Below are positions 11,899 through 21,729 of a stretch of 64,000 nucleotides of DNA, in pieces. The stretch is from Phoma sp. XZ068 (taxonomy: Eukaryota; Ascomycota; Dothideomycetes; Pleosporales; Didymellaceae). The position numbers and the translations under genes are program-made. Numbering within the stretch: position 1 is the stretch's first letter; the number at the start of each line of letters is the position of its first letter. Below the pieces are notes generated by a model that saw only the letters and a program-made list of their open reading frames with translations, had not been told where the DNA came from and did not search any database. The stretch is from assembly GCA_004835665.1 (NCBI GenBank), contig RBKR01000003.1, forward strand, positions 1,364,001 to 1,428,000, written 5' to 3'.

Positions 11899-12627
11899 AT
11901 GGCCGGCCAAAAGCGAACTCGCAGCGGCGACCCCAAACCCCAAAGCAAACCCCAACAAGACGCACCCACGACAACCCCACCGGGCGCCCAAGCACAACCC
12001 TCCACAACGCCAACCACATCAAAAGCACCTCACACAACCCCCACAAAAAAGACTGCAAACAAACGACCCCAACTCCCTCCAAGCGCCACAATATCCAAAC
12101 GCCCGCTCCTACACCCCGCAATCCCAACACCGTTCGCATCCGCCGACAAGCCCAAAGTGCTCTACATCACAGCCTCATCGCCCTTCATACCGACATGCAA
12201 GCGTGTGCGCAACCTGCTGAGTCAGATACGCAAGCGGGACACGCAATCTGCTGCGTCTGCGGGGCGGGGAAAGGGCAGGGGGAGGGGGCGGGGGACGAAT
12301 GTGGAAGCGAGTGGGCGGTTGGAGGCGAGGGATGTGGAAGCTAGTATTGCGTCTGCTGCTGCGAGAGATGTGGGGAGAGGGAAGAGGAGGGTGAGTGGTG
12401 AAGAGGTGTTTTTGAAGGCGACGGGGCGGGCGATACCGAGGGCGCTTGAGCTGGGGGTGAAGTTTCAGGGGGAGGAGGATTGTAGGGTTAGGGTTGAGAT
12501 GGGGAATGTCAAGGCTATTGATGATGTGGAGATGAAGGAGGGTGTGGATGTAGGAGATGAAGAGGAAGTACCGGAGACGAGGATACGGACGTTGAGTACG
12601 GTGACGGTGTGTATTGGGCTAAAGTAG
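11899..12627 (+). CDS. POP7: RNase P / RNase MRP subunit Pop7 (Rpp20 family)
   Basis: Alba-superfamily subunit that binds the P3 domain of RNase P and MRP RNA with Pop6 and supports tRNA and rRNA processing in the nucleolus. The single exon encodes 242 residues. The first ~65 are Pro/Thr/Lys-rich and disordered. The Rpp20 fold then shows as KRPLLHPAIPTPFAS, VLYITASSPFIPTCKRVRNL, EEVFLKATGRAIPRALELGV and a final beta strand TLSTVTVCIGLK. Between the first and second core blocks is a Gly/Arg-rich insert (GRGKGRGRGRG near residue 130), and an acidic loop precedes the last strand. Assignment rests on these blocks in order; the insert makes it longer than budding yeast Pop7. Confidence 0.85.
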   Translation: MAGQKRTRSGDPKPQSKPQQDAPTTTPPGAQAQPSTTPTTSKAPHTTPTKKTANKRPQLPPSATISKRPLLHPAIPTPFASADKPKVLYITASSPFIPTCKRVRNLLSQIRKRDTQSAASAGRGKGRGRGRGTNVEASGRLEARDVEASIASAAARDVGRGKRRVSGEEVFLKATGRAIPRALELGVKFQGEEDCRVRVEMGNVKAIDDVEMKEGVDVGDEEEVPETRIRTLSTVTVCIGLK

Positions 12628-13336
12628 AGCATGAGTGTCTGAGTCAAGCGGAGTTAATACCATAGATACCCACGTTGCTTCAAACAACAAAAGCAAGCAG
12701 TAGTTCGAAGAAGGTCGAATATGTATCATTGAAGTAGAAACGTCCCCGATTCCCATACCAATCAACAGCTCGGCCATAACAGACCTGCTGTGCTCGCCCT
12801 CTCTTCTCACCTTGCAGTCATCCAAGACCCAGCTAGACAGTTCATGATGTTACAAAGGAAAGTTCGCTTGCTGTTACAATGAATGGCAAGGGCCCTCTGG
12901 TGCCCTCATAGAGCCCACTAGGGGCCGTCATCCAGTCCAAATGAAACGCCACCCAAATAACTCCGAAAAAGATATGATGAAACGCCTGGTGGTGCTTGCC
13001 CAATTATGCAACGCCATTGTAAAAAAGTTTGTCGCATCAGCTACTGTAATGAGCCGTGCGACGCTGAAATCGATCCAAATTGGTTCATTGCGTGTGTATG
13101 GTCGTGATCTTCAGATGCTTGTCGTGTTGTGGTGAGGTTGGAGGTAGTGTTGTGGGAGGCACTGACCCTTGGCTAGGCGGAGGGAGCAGGAAATCTATAG
13201 GTAAACTCATCAGAGACCGGCGGTAGGGCCCGACACCGCGCTCAGACCCATGGACTCGGCCATCCTGCTGCGTGGTTCCGCCGTGGAATCTTTGGCCTCG
13301 TGCAATGATATAGTTGAGGCAAGGTGATGCGCTCAC
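12628..13336. other. Intergenic between POP7 and the STRIPAK subunit gene
   Basis: Both flanking genes end here (convergent), so the region holds two 3' ends. No open frame of interest, no repeat and no RNA gene seen. Confidence 0.5.
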
Positions 13337-15577
13337 TCAGCGCTCGGCCTTTGGATACTGGTTGAGCATAGCCATGACCGCTACACCGATTGCGACTACT
13401 GTCACAATAGCACCGACTGGTCCACCATGATACATCAAGTCAGCGCTGCTGTGACGCTGAATCGAGAGGGCGTTGGATGGCTTCGAGGTCTCCTTAGCCT
13501 CGCCATGCACAGCATGCCCGTTTTGGTGGCTGCCTCTCTGGTACAACGTGCCTGCGCTGTCCTCGTCCAAGTCGTGGTCCTTGATGATGGTGATTTCGCC
13601 CTCTTCGGCATCGTTGCCGTCCTCGGAGCCATCGACACCAGCTCCTGTAATCTCTCTTGTTCCATCACTGCCGCTTCGGCTTCGTCTCCTGCGGCCACCA
13701 CTGCTCGACCTTGCATTGTCCTTCCTGATGTTCTCGATCATCTCGGCTAAGCTCTGCCGGTCAGACTCTGCAGCTTCGGCACGTTCGCGGTATCGCTCCA
13801 TCTGCTGCTTCATCTCGTTCATCTCCAACATCATGGTCTCCAGGCGGTGTTGCAAGCGCGCTGTCGTATCGGCGGCGGGCGATGCGGGGCCGCTCTCCGA
13901 CTCAGCGTTGCCCACCTCTTCCACCACGGATTCGTCTGCTTCCTTTGCCTCCTCATCCTCCCCAGGGTTCTCAGGTTCCTTAATTGACTCTCGCTCGAGT
14001 CGGTTTGCTCGTTCTTCGGCGTCTTCTCTTGCACGACGCTCTTCACTCAACAATGACTCCAGGTCTCGAAGTCGAGCGCTTTGAGACTCGATCTCTTTTT
14101 TCGCGCTGTTCAAAGCCTCTGTAAGAGTTGACATCTGTGCGTCAGACCGTACTGGCGACGCTGTCTTGGGACGCTCGGTGTCTGACCTCTTAAGAGACGA
14201 TGCCGCGTTTGGTTTTTCAGGTAGAGGCTGCTGCGGTGGAGGAGCAGGAGGGTCAGAAAACCTCGCTTTCAGGTTGATGTCCTTGATCGGAGAGATCCTG
14301 ACAGAGTTGGCTGGCGATTGTTTGGCTGGCTCCTTCTTCGGTTCTGCAGAAAGTATAGCATTGATGTACTGGTGGGCTTGCTGTAACTCTTGTGATTGTT
14401 GCTTGGCAGCCTTCATCTCAGCCTAAACGGGTCAGCATTGCCAGCCTTGCATGGACAAGGCACTCACATTAAGTTTCTTTACCACCTGTTCCATGGTGAT
14501 CGGTTGCAGCCAAAAGTTGGGGTGGCGTGGCTGCTGCATAGCATTCTGGTATGCTTGAACGCCGCCAGCCATTTGCATGCGCTGTCCATTCATCGAACCT
14601 TGGCTGGGCGTTCGACCACGCATGTTCGCTAATTGTTGTTGGCCATTCTGCCCCATCATGTTCTGCATTTGGTTGCCGTCCAGTTCGCCAAAATTAAGGT
14701 CTAGTCCTTCATTGGGTGAGCGGGCGTATATCCCTGCGTGTTCGACGCGAGCAGCGACTTTGTGGTGCACAATGGTCTTTTGGTCTTCGCTAACGATGTC
14801 GATACCGAGCTCCAGCATGTCCTGCTCCCGAAGCTCGTGTGGGTCTGAGTCTCTGTTCTCTTGCGACAGCCGTTGCCCGTTGACGAAGGTGCCGTTGGAC
14901 GACTTGACGTCGCGAATCCAGATCTTGCCATTGCGATCTGCCCAGACTTCTGCGTGTTGTCGAGACAAGACTTTCGAGTCAAAGTACCCGTTGAGCGGGG
15001 TGGGTATTGTCTTGTTGTTGGTTTGGCGGCCGATGCGCAGGACATCTGGGAAGAAGGGAACCGTAATGGTCTTGCGCTCGAAGGTGCCATTCATAGGTAT
15101 CAAGTGCAGAATGGCTGTGCTCTCTCCAGCTTGTCGTTGCACGCCGTTCTGCTGCGATTGAAGGACGCCATTTTGCTGTGAGGGAACCATGGCGGACGGT
15201 GCTTGCAGGGCGCTCATCGCAGAGGCTGCTGATGCGCCAGGGCCTGCAGTAGCGATTTGCTGTGGCCGCGCGATGGACAGGCCGGCGACAGGCTCGGTCT
15301 TGGTGGCTGGGTAGAGGCCCTTGGGTCCTTTTGTTTTGCGGGCTGCCCAGGCGCTGGCGTCGGTGCCGTTGGGGAGGGCGACGCCGTTGGGCTGTGACTG
15401 CGCAGAGGCGGCCGAGAGGGTGGACGTGGACGAGGCCTGTGACGACAGGGAGGAGGACGAGTTTATTCGCTGAGCGCTCTTCCGCGGCATGTATATGGCG
15501 CCGTTGGCGCCTCCTTCAGCGCTCCATGCCTGCCGGTTGATGTTCTGGAATTGCACAGGAGGAGCGACAGCCGTCAT
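13337..15577 (-). CDS. FHA-domain, coiled-coil, tail-anchored STRIPAK subunit (SLMAP / PRO45 / HAM-4 type)
   Basis: Two exons on the minus strand (15577-14468, 14422-13337) joined across a 45-nt intron give about 731 residues. Order: a Ser/Ala/Gln-rich disordered N-terminus, an FHA phosphothreonine-binding domain at about residues 160-255 with the classic RIGR, SRQHAEVW and SSNGTFVNG motifs, a Met/Gln/Asn-rich linker, a long coiled coil (about residues 480-620, broken by an acidic stretch), and a single hydrophobic C-terminal helix (VGAIVTVVAIGVAVMAML) followed by a few polar residues, which is a tail anchor. This architecture is that of SLMAP and its fungal counterparts PRO45 and HAM-4, and more distantly yeast Far9/Far10. 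These recruit the STRIPAK phosphatase-kinase complex to the nuclear envelope, ER and mitochondria and are needed for hyphal fusion and fruiting-body development. Role is inferred from architecture. Confidence 0.88.
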
Positions 15578-16555
15578 TTGCGAGGCGAGGGGCGTGCGGC
15601 CGGCTTCCGTGGAAGGAGGTCGCGTTGTTGTTGCTCGGGGTCGTCACTTTTTGTTAGGTCGTCCGTGTTCCCGTGCTGGGCGCCGCAGCGAGACAGCGTG
15701 GCAGGCGCGCAAGACCACCGAGAGGCAGCGGAAACGGGCAGCAACAGTCCACGCTCGGCTCAAGCGCTCATGCGTCGCGGGCGAGGGCAGCAGTCGGCGG
15801 CGCAGCGGGTGCAGAGGCGACGATCCGCGCCGAGTTGTCTGTCGTGTGCTGTCTGGTCTCCGGAGAGCCCGTGCGACGTCGGGCGATGCAGGCCTGCAGA
15901 TGGGGTGCAGCGTACAGCAGCAGCAGGGCCGAACTGGCAAGGGAGGAGCGATATAGAGGCCGCGAAACGGGCTGCTGGGTGAAGCGTGGTGGGCGTGTTC
16001 GATGGGCTAAGATTCCAGGAGCGGGAGGGAGGTCGTCGCTCGTTGGCCTGGCCTGTCCTTCGCTTGTTCAGACTACGGGTGATGGCTATGACGCTGGGCG
16101 GACCGAGCAGCGCTGCAGCAGGGCGTCGTATGAGCAAGGAGGCAGATTAATAATGTTTGCACCAGTGCGCGTTTGAAGAGGCAATGAACTCGAATCCCAA
16201 ACATCTCCTGGCGGCGCAGTGCAGCCGATTCAGTCGTCGGTCACGTGGTCATCCTCCGTGAAAGTGAGGCATGACAATGACAACCAGCTCCAAAGCTAAC
16301 TTCCAACAGCTGCACACTGAACACTTCCACTTCATGCTTTATAAGCTACATGCTCCATTAAAATGACCGCAGCAGCGTCTCGTGGACGTGATCTCCCCTC
16401 CACTTCGAGTGCGTCCACGGAGCTCACTTGGCGGCAGCATGCACAGGCCACCTTGCCGAACTAGGGTGGAGTGCTCTTCGGTGCCGAGCAGCTGTCAAGC
16501 GCCGTGTTTCTCTCCGCATTCGTTCTGTATACAAGCGTCTCGCACATTCGTCAAG
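15578..16555. other. Divergent upstream region STRIPAK subunit / MGR2
   Basis: About 1 kb between two divergent starts. The part nearest the STRIPAK gene (15600-15950) is GC-rich and open in several frames at once, which reflects composition rather than coding. No RNA gene, repeat or domain-bearing frame found. Both promoters should lie here. Confidence 0.5.
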
Positions 16556-17109
16556 ATGCCAGTACCTGTTGGAGCTATGCCAGGAGGCGGCGCGCATGGC
16601 CCCTCCACTCTCGACAAGTGTATGTCGTTGCATTCCACCGCGTCTGCAAAGCCGGCTAACAGCGTGCAGTGAAGATGGGTGGCATGATGGGTGGATGTAC
16701 GTCGCAAAGACTGCCCACGTCTTGAATATTTCTCTGACATTCTGAATAGCCGTTGGTCTTATCATTGGCTTCATCTTTGGTGCGCATACCCAATTCGTCA
16801 ATCAAGCCTGTACTGACAATGCCAGGCTTCACAAACATCGTTCGATACGGTCCCGGGCCAAACGGCATGCTGCGAACACTCGGACAGTACATGATGGGAT
16901 CTGCGGCGACATTCGGGTATGCATAGTTCCTCGAGAAGCGCAATCCAATGCTCACTGAATATCACAGCTTCTTCATGGCCATCGGCACGACCATCCGCAC
17001 AGACAGCTCGCCCATCGTCGCCCAAGCCTTCGGCGGCATCAACAGCCGTCCCACCATCCTGTCGCGACAGTACCAGAGCATGAAGGCTGCTCGCGCCGAG
17101 AAGAACTAA
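16556..17109 (+). CDS. MGR2: Mgr2 / ROMO1 family subunit of the TIM23 translocase
   Basis: Small inner-membrane protein that gates lateral release of preproteins from the TIM23 channel. I assembled it from five exons (16556-16619, 16670-16696, 16750-16779, 16826-16916, 16968-17109), giving 117 residues. Every junction is GT..AG and keeps frame, and the joined protein has the two-helix ROMO1 layout. It has a Gly-rich start, LKMGGMMGGSVGLIIGFIFG as helix 1, the conserved IVRYGPGPNG loop, and GSAATFGFFMAIGTTIRT as helix 2. Four introns of 46-53 nt in a 354-nt CDS make it invisible to simple ORF calling. The C-terminal ~45 residues are a soluble tail longer than in animal ROMO1, as usual in fungal Mgr2. 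Confidence 0.9.
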
Positions 17110-17796
17110 GCGTAAATGCGTTTACAAGTAGCGGAGGAGCAGAGACAACTTCGGTTGGACTACACATGTACAACACCATCGCATTTTTATGACAGCGGAT
17201 ATGTACATATAGCATGGAGAGAGCGAGTATGAGAATGCTGGCAAGAGTGTCGCAAGACGACGGTGTAGGGAACACCAGCACTTGCTTTCAAACAACAAAT
17301 GACTTTAAATGGCGCATGCCCCAGTAATTGTGCTTGCCGACGTCGTCAAATCTGACTCGTGAGATTCAATTCATCGTGCTGGATGATTGTGTTACAGTTA
17401 CCATGTTCATATTAGTGATATGGACTGGAAGAATTACATCTCGAGCATTGTTGACAAAATGGCACCTGAACTAGTCAGGAGTGTTCGTTATGGACCTGTG
17501 CAGTACATGAGTTGTGTAGAAACGAGAGCCGTACTTGTACTTGCAAACTTTAATCAAATGCTGTTTCGTCCTCATCATTTACACGCGGAGAATACTACGC
17601 TTTACACAAGGTTGAATCAGCGATCGGCGACTTCCGATTGGAGCTAGTCTCAAATGGAGGTTATCTCAAGCCATCTCGAACTTCACCCGTCCGACTCCTA
17701 TCCATCTGCGTGACAGTTTCTTCGATGTTTGAGTAGCATTTCCTCGAGCCCTTCTTCTTTTCTTCTCCCTAGACCGCGCTTCGGCAGTACGTAAAG
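17110..17796. other. Intergenic between MGR2 and ABHD12-like gene
   Basis: No gene recognised in these 687 bases. The end near 17740-17790 is pyrimidine-rich (CTTCTTCTTTTCTTCTCCC), a frequent feature just upstream of fungal transcription starts. Confidence 0.5.
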
Positions 17797-19216
17797 ATGC
17801 CAGCACTCAAGCCAATCTTCATCAAGGCCTATTGGTCACTAGCTGGCCTCGGTATCATATGGGCTACGTTTCTGGCATCAATGATTCACCCCACAATTCA
17901 ACGACAGTGAGTAAACAAAAAAGACTGTTTATACCCCTGATTTGTACTAATCCTCCTGAAAAGTGCCTTATACGCTCACAAGCTCAACACAAACTTCTGG
18001 CACAATGTGTCAACCCCCGAGGCGTTTGGATTTGCCAGTTAGTCTCCCAAAATTCAGCTCGCATACCTTCTGTATGTTTCCTGGTAAACTATGCTGACAG
18101 GTCTCCAAAGAAGGCCAAGTCCAGCCTTTCTGGCTCGATACGACAGACAATGAGCGATTGTTCTGCTGGCACGTGCTTCCCTTAGACACGTATCTGCAGA
18201 ATGAGGACCAACTAGTCATGGGAACCACGACCGGGGAGGTCGTTGATGAACTGAAGGGAACAGCTGGGGAGAAACTACTGAGATTAGACCCCGAGGCAAG
18301 AGTCGTTGTTAACTTCCATGGAAACGCAGGCCACATTGGACAAGGCTGGCGTCCAGCAACTTATCGCTCAATCTCCGGTATTCCCCACACGCATCTTCTC
18401 ACGTGCGACTACCGCGGGTTTGGACTATCCACACTCAACAATCCACCCCATGTCCCTACAGAGACTGGCCTCATCACCGATGCAGTATCTCTGCTTTCTT
18501 ACCTCGAATCCTCACTCAACCAACCAACCACCCGCACCGTTCTCCTCGGCCAAAGCCTAGGAACAGCCGTAACCGCGGCCTCAGCGCTGTACTTTGCAGA
18601 TCCGTCTTCGGCGGACTTACCCGCGGATCTGAAGCACGTATCGCCACTACCAAAATCTCACGCTGGCTTCGCCGGCATCATCCTCGTAGCGCCCTTCCGA
18701 GACCTCGCCACGCTCCTCGAGACCTACAAGATCGGCGGCTTCGTACCGATCCTACGACCTCTGCGCGGCTACACCCGCATCGCCAACTTCATGCTCTCCC
18801 GGATCGTCGACCACTGGCGCACGCTCCCGCGCCTCCGCTCCCTACTCACTCTCACCGCAGCCGCAAAAACGCCAGTCAGACTCACGCTGATCCACGCGCG
18901 CAACGACCAGGATATCGATTTCCGCCAGTCCGAAGCACTGTTCCAGCCCCTGCAGTCGACGATGCTGGGCGAGGAGGGCGTGAGCGCGAGGGAGGAGCGG
19001 AGGAGTATCCATGGTGGAGATCGTGTGAAGAGGGGCGCTTTTGCGTTCAAGAGGGTTGAGGATGCGAGGGGCGAGAGAGTATGTGAGTTGGAGATCGTAC
19101 GGTTTGGAGGGCATAATGAGGTTGCCGGGTGGACGCAGGTCAGTCTTGCGATCAGGAGGGCCTTTGAGGCTGTTGAAGCAAGGGCAGAGAGAACCGTGGG
19201 CTTGGATGTTGAGTAG
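17797..19216 (+). CDS. Membrane-anchored alpha/beta hydrolase, ABHD12/ABHD13-like
   Basis: Predicted serine hydrolase of the monoacylglycerol / lysophospholipid lipase type. Three exons (17797-17906, 17964-18037, 18111-19216) give about 429 residues. One N-terminal TM helix (YWSLAGLGIIWATFLASM) is followed by a lumenal catalytic domain. The lead-in WHVLPLDTY is typical of ABHD12 relatives. HGNAGHIGQGWR is the oxyanion-hole block, LLGQSLGTAVT the nucleophile elbow (Ser in GQSLG), HARNDQDID carries the acid and FGGHNEV the catalytic His. I placed the third acceptor after CCAAAG (18110), not at the earlier CAG, because only that choice yields the family segment FAKGQVQPFW in frame. A charged insertion (residues ~350-380) sits just before the His. 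Substrate unknown. Confidence 0.85.
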
Positions 19217-19382
19217 GTAGTGAGAAGGCTGTAAAACATGGAGCTGCATTGAAACGTTTGAAAAAGGATTGCATTACGTTGATATAAAAGAGACATGAAG
19301 CAAATCCAAACAACCACAAAAAGAACCGCTTAAAGTTCCAAACAGCACAATAGGGTATCACGAAATCACACTCAAAACCCGA

Positions 19383-20562
19383 CTAACACCCCACAATATC
19401 CCCATCCCTCTCCAAATCCCCACTCGTATGCTCCCTCCACAAATGCTCCATCAACGCTCCAATCGAGCGACACACCGTATCCGCATCCCCATACTTTGCA
19501 CACAACACGCACGCGAACCCCCCACCGTCACGATGACACTTGACCACAAATACATTCCTCACTAGGAACCTCTTGCGCTTTGAGTGCCGTCCGCCCGTTT
19601 CCACGATTACTTCCCACGCTTTGTTTGGGCGCACGGGGATGTGCGTGCGGCAGTGTGGACACCGCTTGTTGCCGTCGATGTCGAAGTTGGGGGAGAGGGG
19701 GAGGTGCTTGTTATATTGGAGGTCGAGAGCGTAGCGGCAGAAGAGTTTGTTGATGTTGGGGTTCGGTGGCGGTTTCGGGCCAGGGATGGGGAGTATATGG
19801 ACGGAGTTGTCCAAGGAGCTGGGGCTGCTGCTGCGGCTTCGGTGTGGTGGCCGAGGAGGTTTGGGGAAGGCTCCTGGTATGTGTGGGGGCTTGTCTGGTT
19901 TCTCGGGTGGAGGTCTATCTGGCTTCTTGGGTGGAGGGCTCGATAGTAGGCGCTGGTATAGTAGATCGAGACCCTGGATGGCGGCTGCGCGTGTCGTACG
20001 TACTGTCTGCACCAAGTGGATGAGCTGCGAGTGTGACGACGAGATGGTGAGGTAGTTGCTTAGCATGAGGTCTTGGTGGATGCTAACTAAGACTTGTTGC
20101 AGGTTGATGATGTGTGACTGCAGCTGGATCCTCGCAATATCATCGCCACGCGCGTAGGGCTCGCCGATCTTGCGATAGGCGCGGTCGTAGGTAGCCTGGA
20201 CCTGTGGAGATGCGCTACATATGATGTCGTCTTCGCTGTCACTGTGGTGCCTCTCTCTTTGGTCGCGACTCCATCGTACGTGACGACCAAGTGCATCGAG
20301 GACGTTTAAGTGCGAGTCCCGGCGGTCTCGGGTGGACTTGTTCTCGCGGTCCTTGCATTCATCGTCATCGTCATCGCAACTGGACTTCTTCCTCAGATTG
20401 TGGTATAGGTCCTTGGCTGATCCGAACACCTCTGTCAACACGGGGATGAGCGATGCCACGAAGACAGGGTCGTGAGGGATGGCCTGTACAGATTAGTCTG
20501 GGGTCAAGAGGTATAGCGGCCTTTCTCACCGGCTCGACGGAAGCTTCGGCCTCTTCCTTCAT
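19383..20562 (-). CDS. Unknown protein with proline-rich linker and C-terminal Cys/His-rich domain
   Basis: I do not recognise a family. Two exons on the minus strand (20562-20530, 20483-19383; 46-nt intron) give about 377 residues. The start at 20562 was chosen because the long frame itself opens on GTG, and splicing supplies an ATG in frame. Visible parts: a short helix-like N-terminus (VASLIPVLTEVFGSAKDLY), an acidic/basic low-complexity stretch (DDDDDECKDRENK), a helical region at ~95-180, a Pro-rich linker (PPPKKPDRPPPEKPDKPP) and a C-terminal Cys/His domain. That domain has CPHC-x-TH near residue 285, CVLC near 339 and a late CRSIGALMEHLWREH helix, a possible zinc-binding fold with C2H2 flavour at the end. 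The N-terminal pattern resembles lead-ins of ascomycete STAND-type proteins, but no NTPase follows. Confidence 0.65.
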
Positions 20563-21729
20563 GATGAACTTATGGCAACCTGTGGATGCGACGAAGGTGG
20601 AATGGGAGCAGCGTAACACATGGTGGATCTACATACGTAGGTCCACACATGTGCAGTCAGGCACTGCCATAGCTAGAATCACATTGTCACTGACAAGTGA
20701 TGAGCCCGTGGGTTTAGCTTCATCACACGTCACGTCCACCAAGCGCATCATGCGCACCGCTGTCTTGACCCACCGATCACATGCGAGGCAAGATCGAAAG
20801 CCTCTACATTTCGTGTGCACAACCTGAATGCATTATCGTGTTCATTATGTTCCTGCGACTCTAATCCTTGACGTGGAAAATTTTCGGCTCTGTCGAACCA
20901 CTTGCACTTCCTCATTTCAAGCGGTCTGCAACTGATCCTTCGGAGTGAGCACGTGTGGCATGTCTCAGTGGTTGTCACGTGTGGAGGCCCCATGCACAAT
21001 ACGTCCGGCTATGGTGTTCACAACGAGTATACAGTCCAGACTGCTGATGGTTTCTTTGCTGCATCATTTATACATGCTTAGTGTCAAAGTCGAGGACGTA
21101 GCTGAAGGGAAGACACCAGCGCGCGGGTACTCCCAGCGAGTCTTTGAGGCTTAGCTCTTCAACGCTATGGAACGAGGCTGGGCGCCAACCGAGGAGCGTT
21201 GTGTTCGTGGTAGGTGATAGGTGGATGTCAGAAGGATTTAAAGTTAGAAAAAGGGACGGTGAATGTTCCAGGTATTCATAGCAGGAGCGCGTAGCGCTCT
21301 TGGCAACGACATTGTGCTTTCCCCTCCAACTTCATCTCTGTTGTCAACTCTCAAGCGCCATCGTCCACGCCCACGCCTGAATTCAGCCTCCTCACACCTT
21401 TTCAACGCTCGTCCAGCACGTCAAGATATGCACGATGCATAAAATAGAAATGGACGTTTAGCCGCACTGCGGGCCGAAACGACCCCACTGATGGCTCGTC
21501 CCGGCGCTTATTGTCTCACCAGAGCAAAATGATTCGCTGAGACGCCAGCGTTAAACCCCGAGCAATATCGCAAGCGCGCTCTTATGACTAGAGGATTCAG
21601 CTGCAAGAAGTGGATTCGCGCTTGCTGTGCCGCATCAACGCCTCCAAAAGTCCTGCGCCCGCTCTTTGCGAATGAGTGCTCGTCTCACCTCCTCAGAGCC
21701 GCATTCTGTGCGAGCGTGCATCTGCAACC
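20563..21729. other. Divergent region without a recognisable gene
   Basis: About 1.2 kb between the Cys/Pro-rich gene and the 737-residue membrane protein gene, which diverge. Small open frames have no recognisable content. No tRNA, repeat array or transposon remnant seen. Confidence 0.45.

Noticed and set aside
15489..16176. Several overlapping long frames upstream of the STRIPAK subunit gene
   Set aside because: Open in many frames on both strands because of GC-rich composition; Arg-rich and domain-free products.
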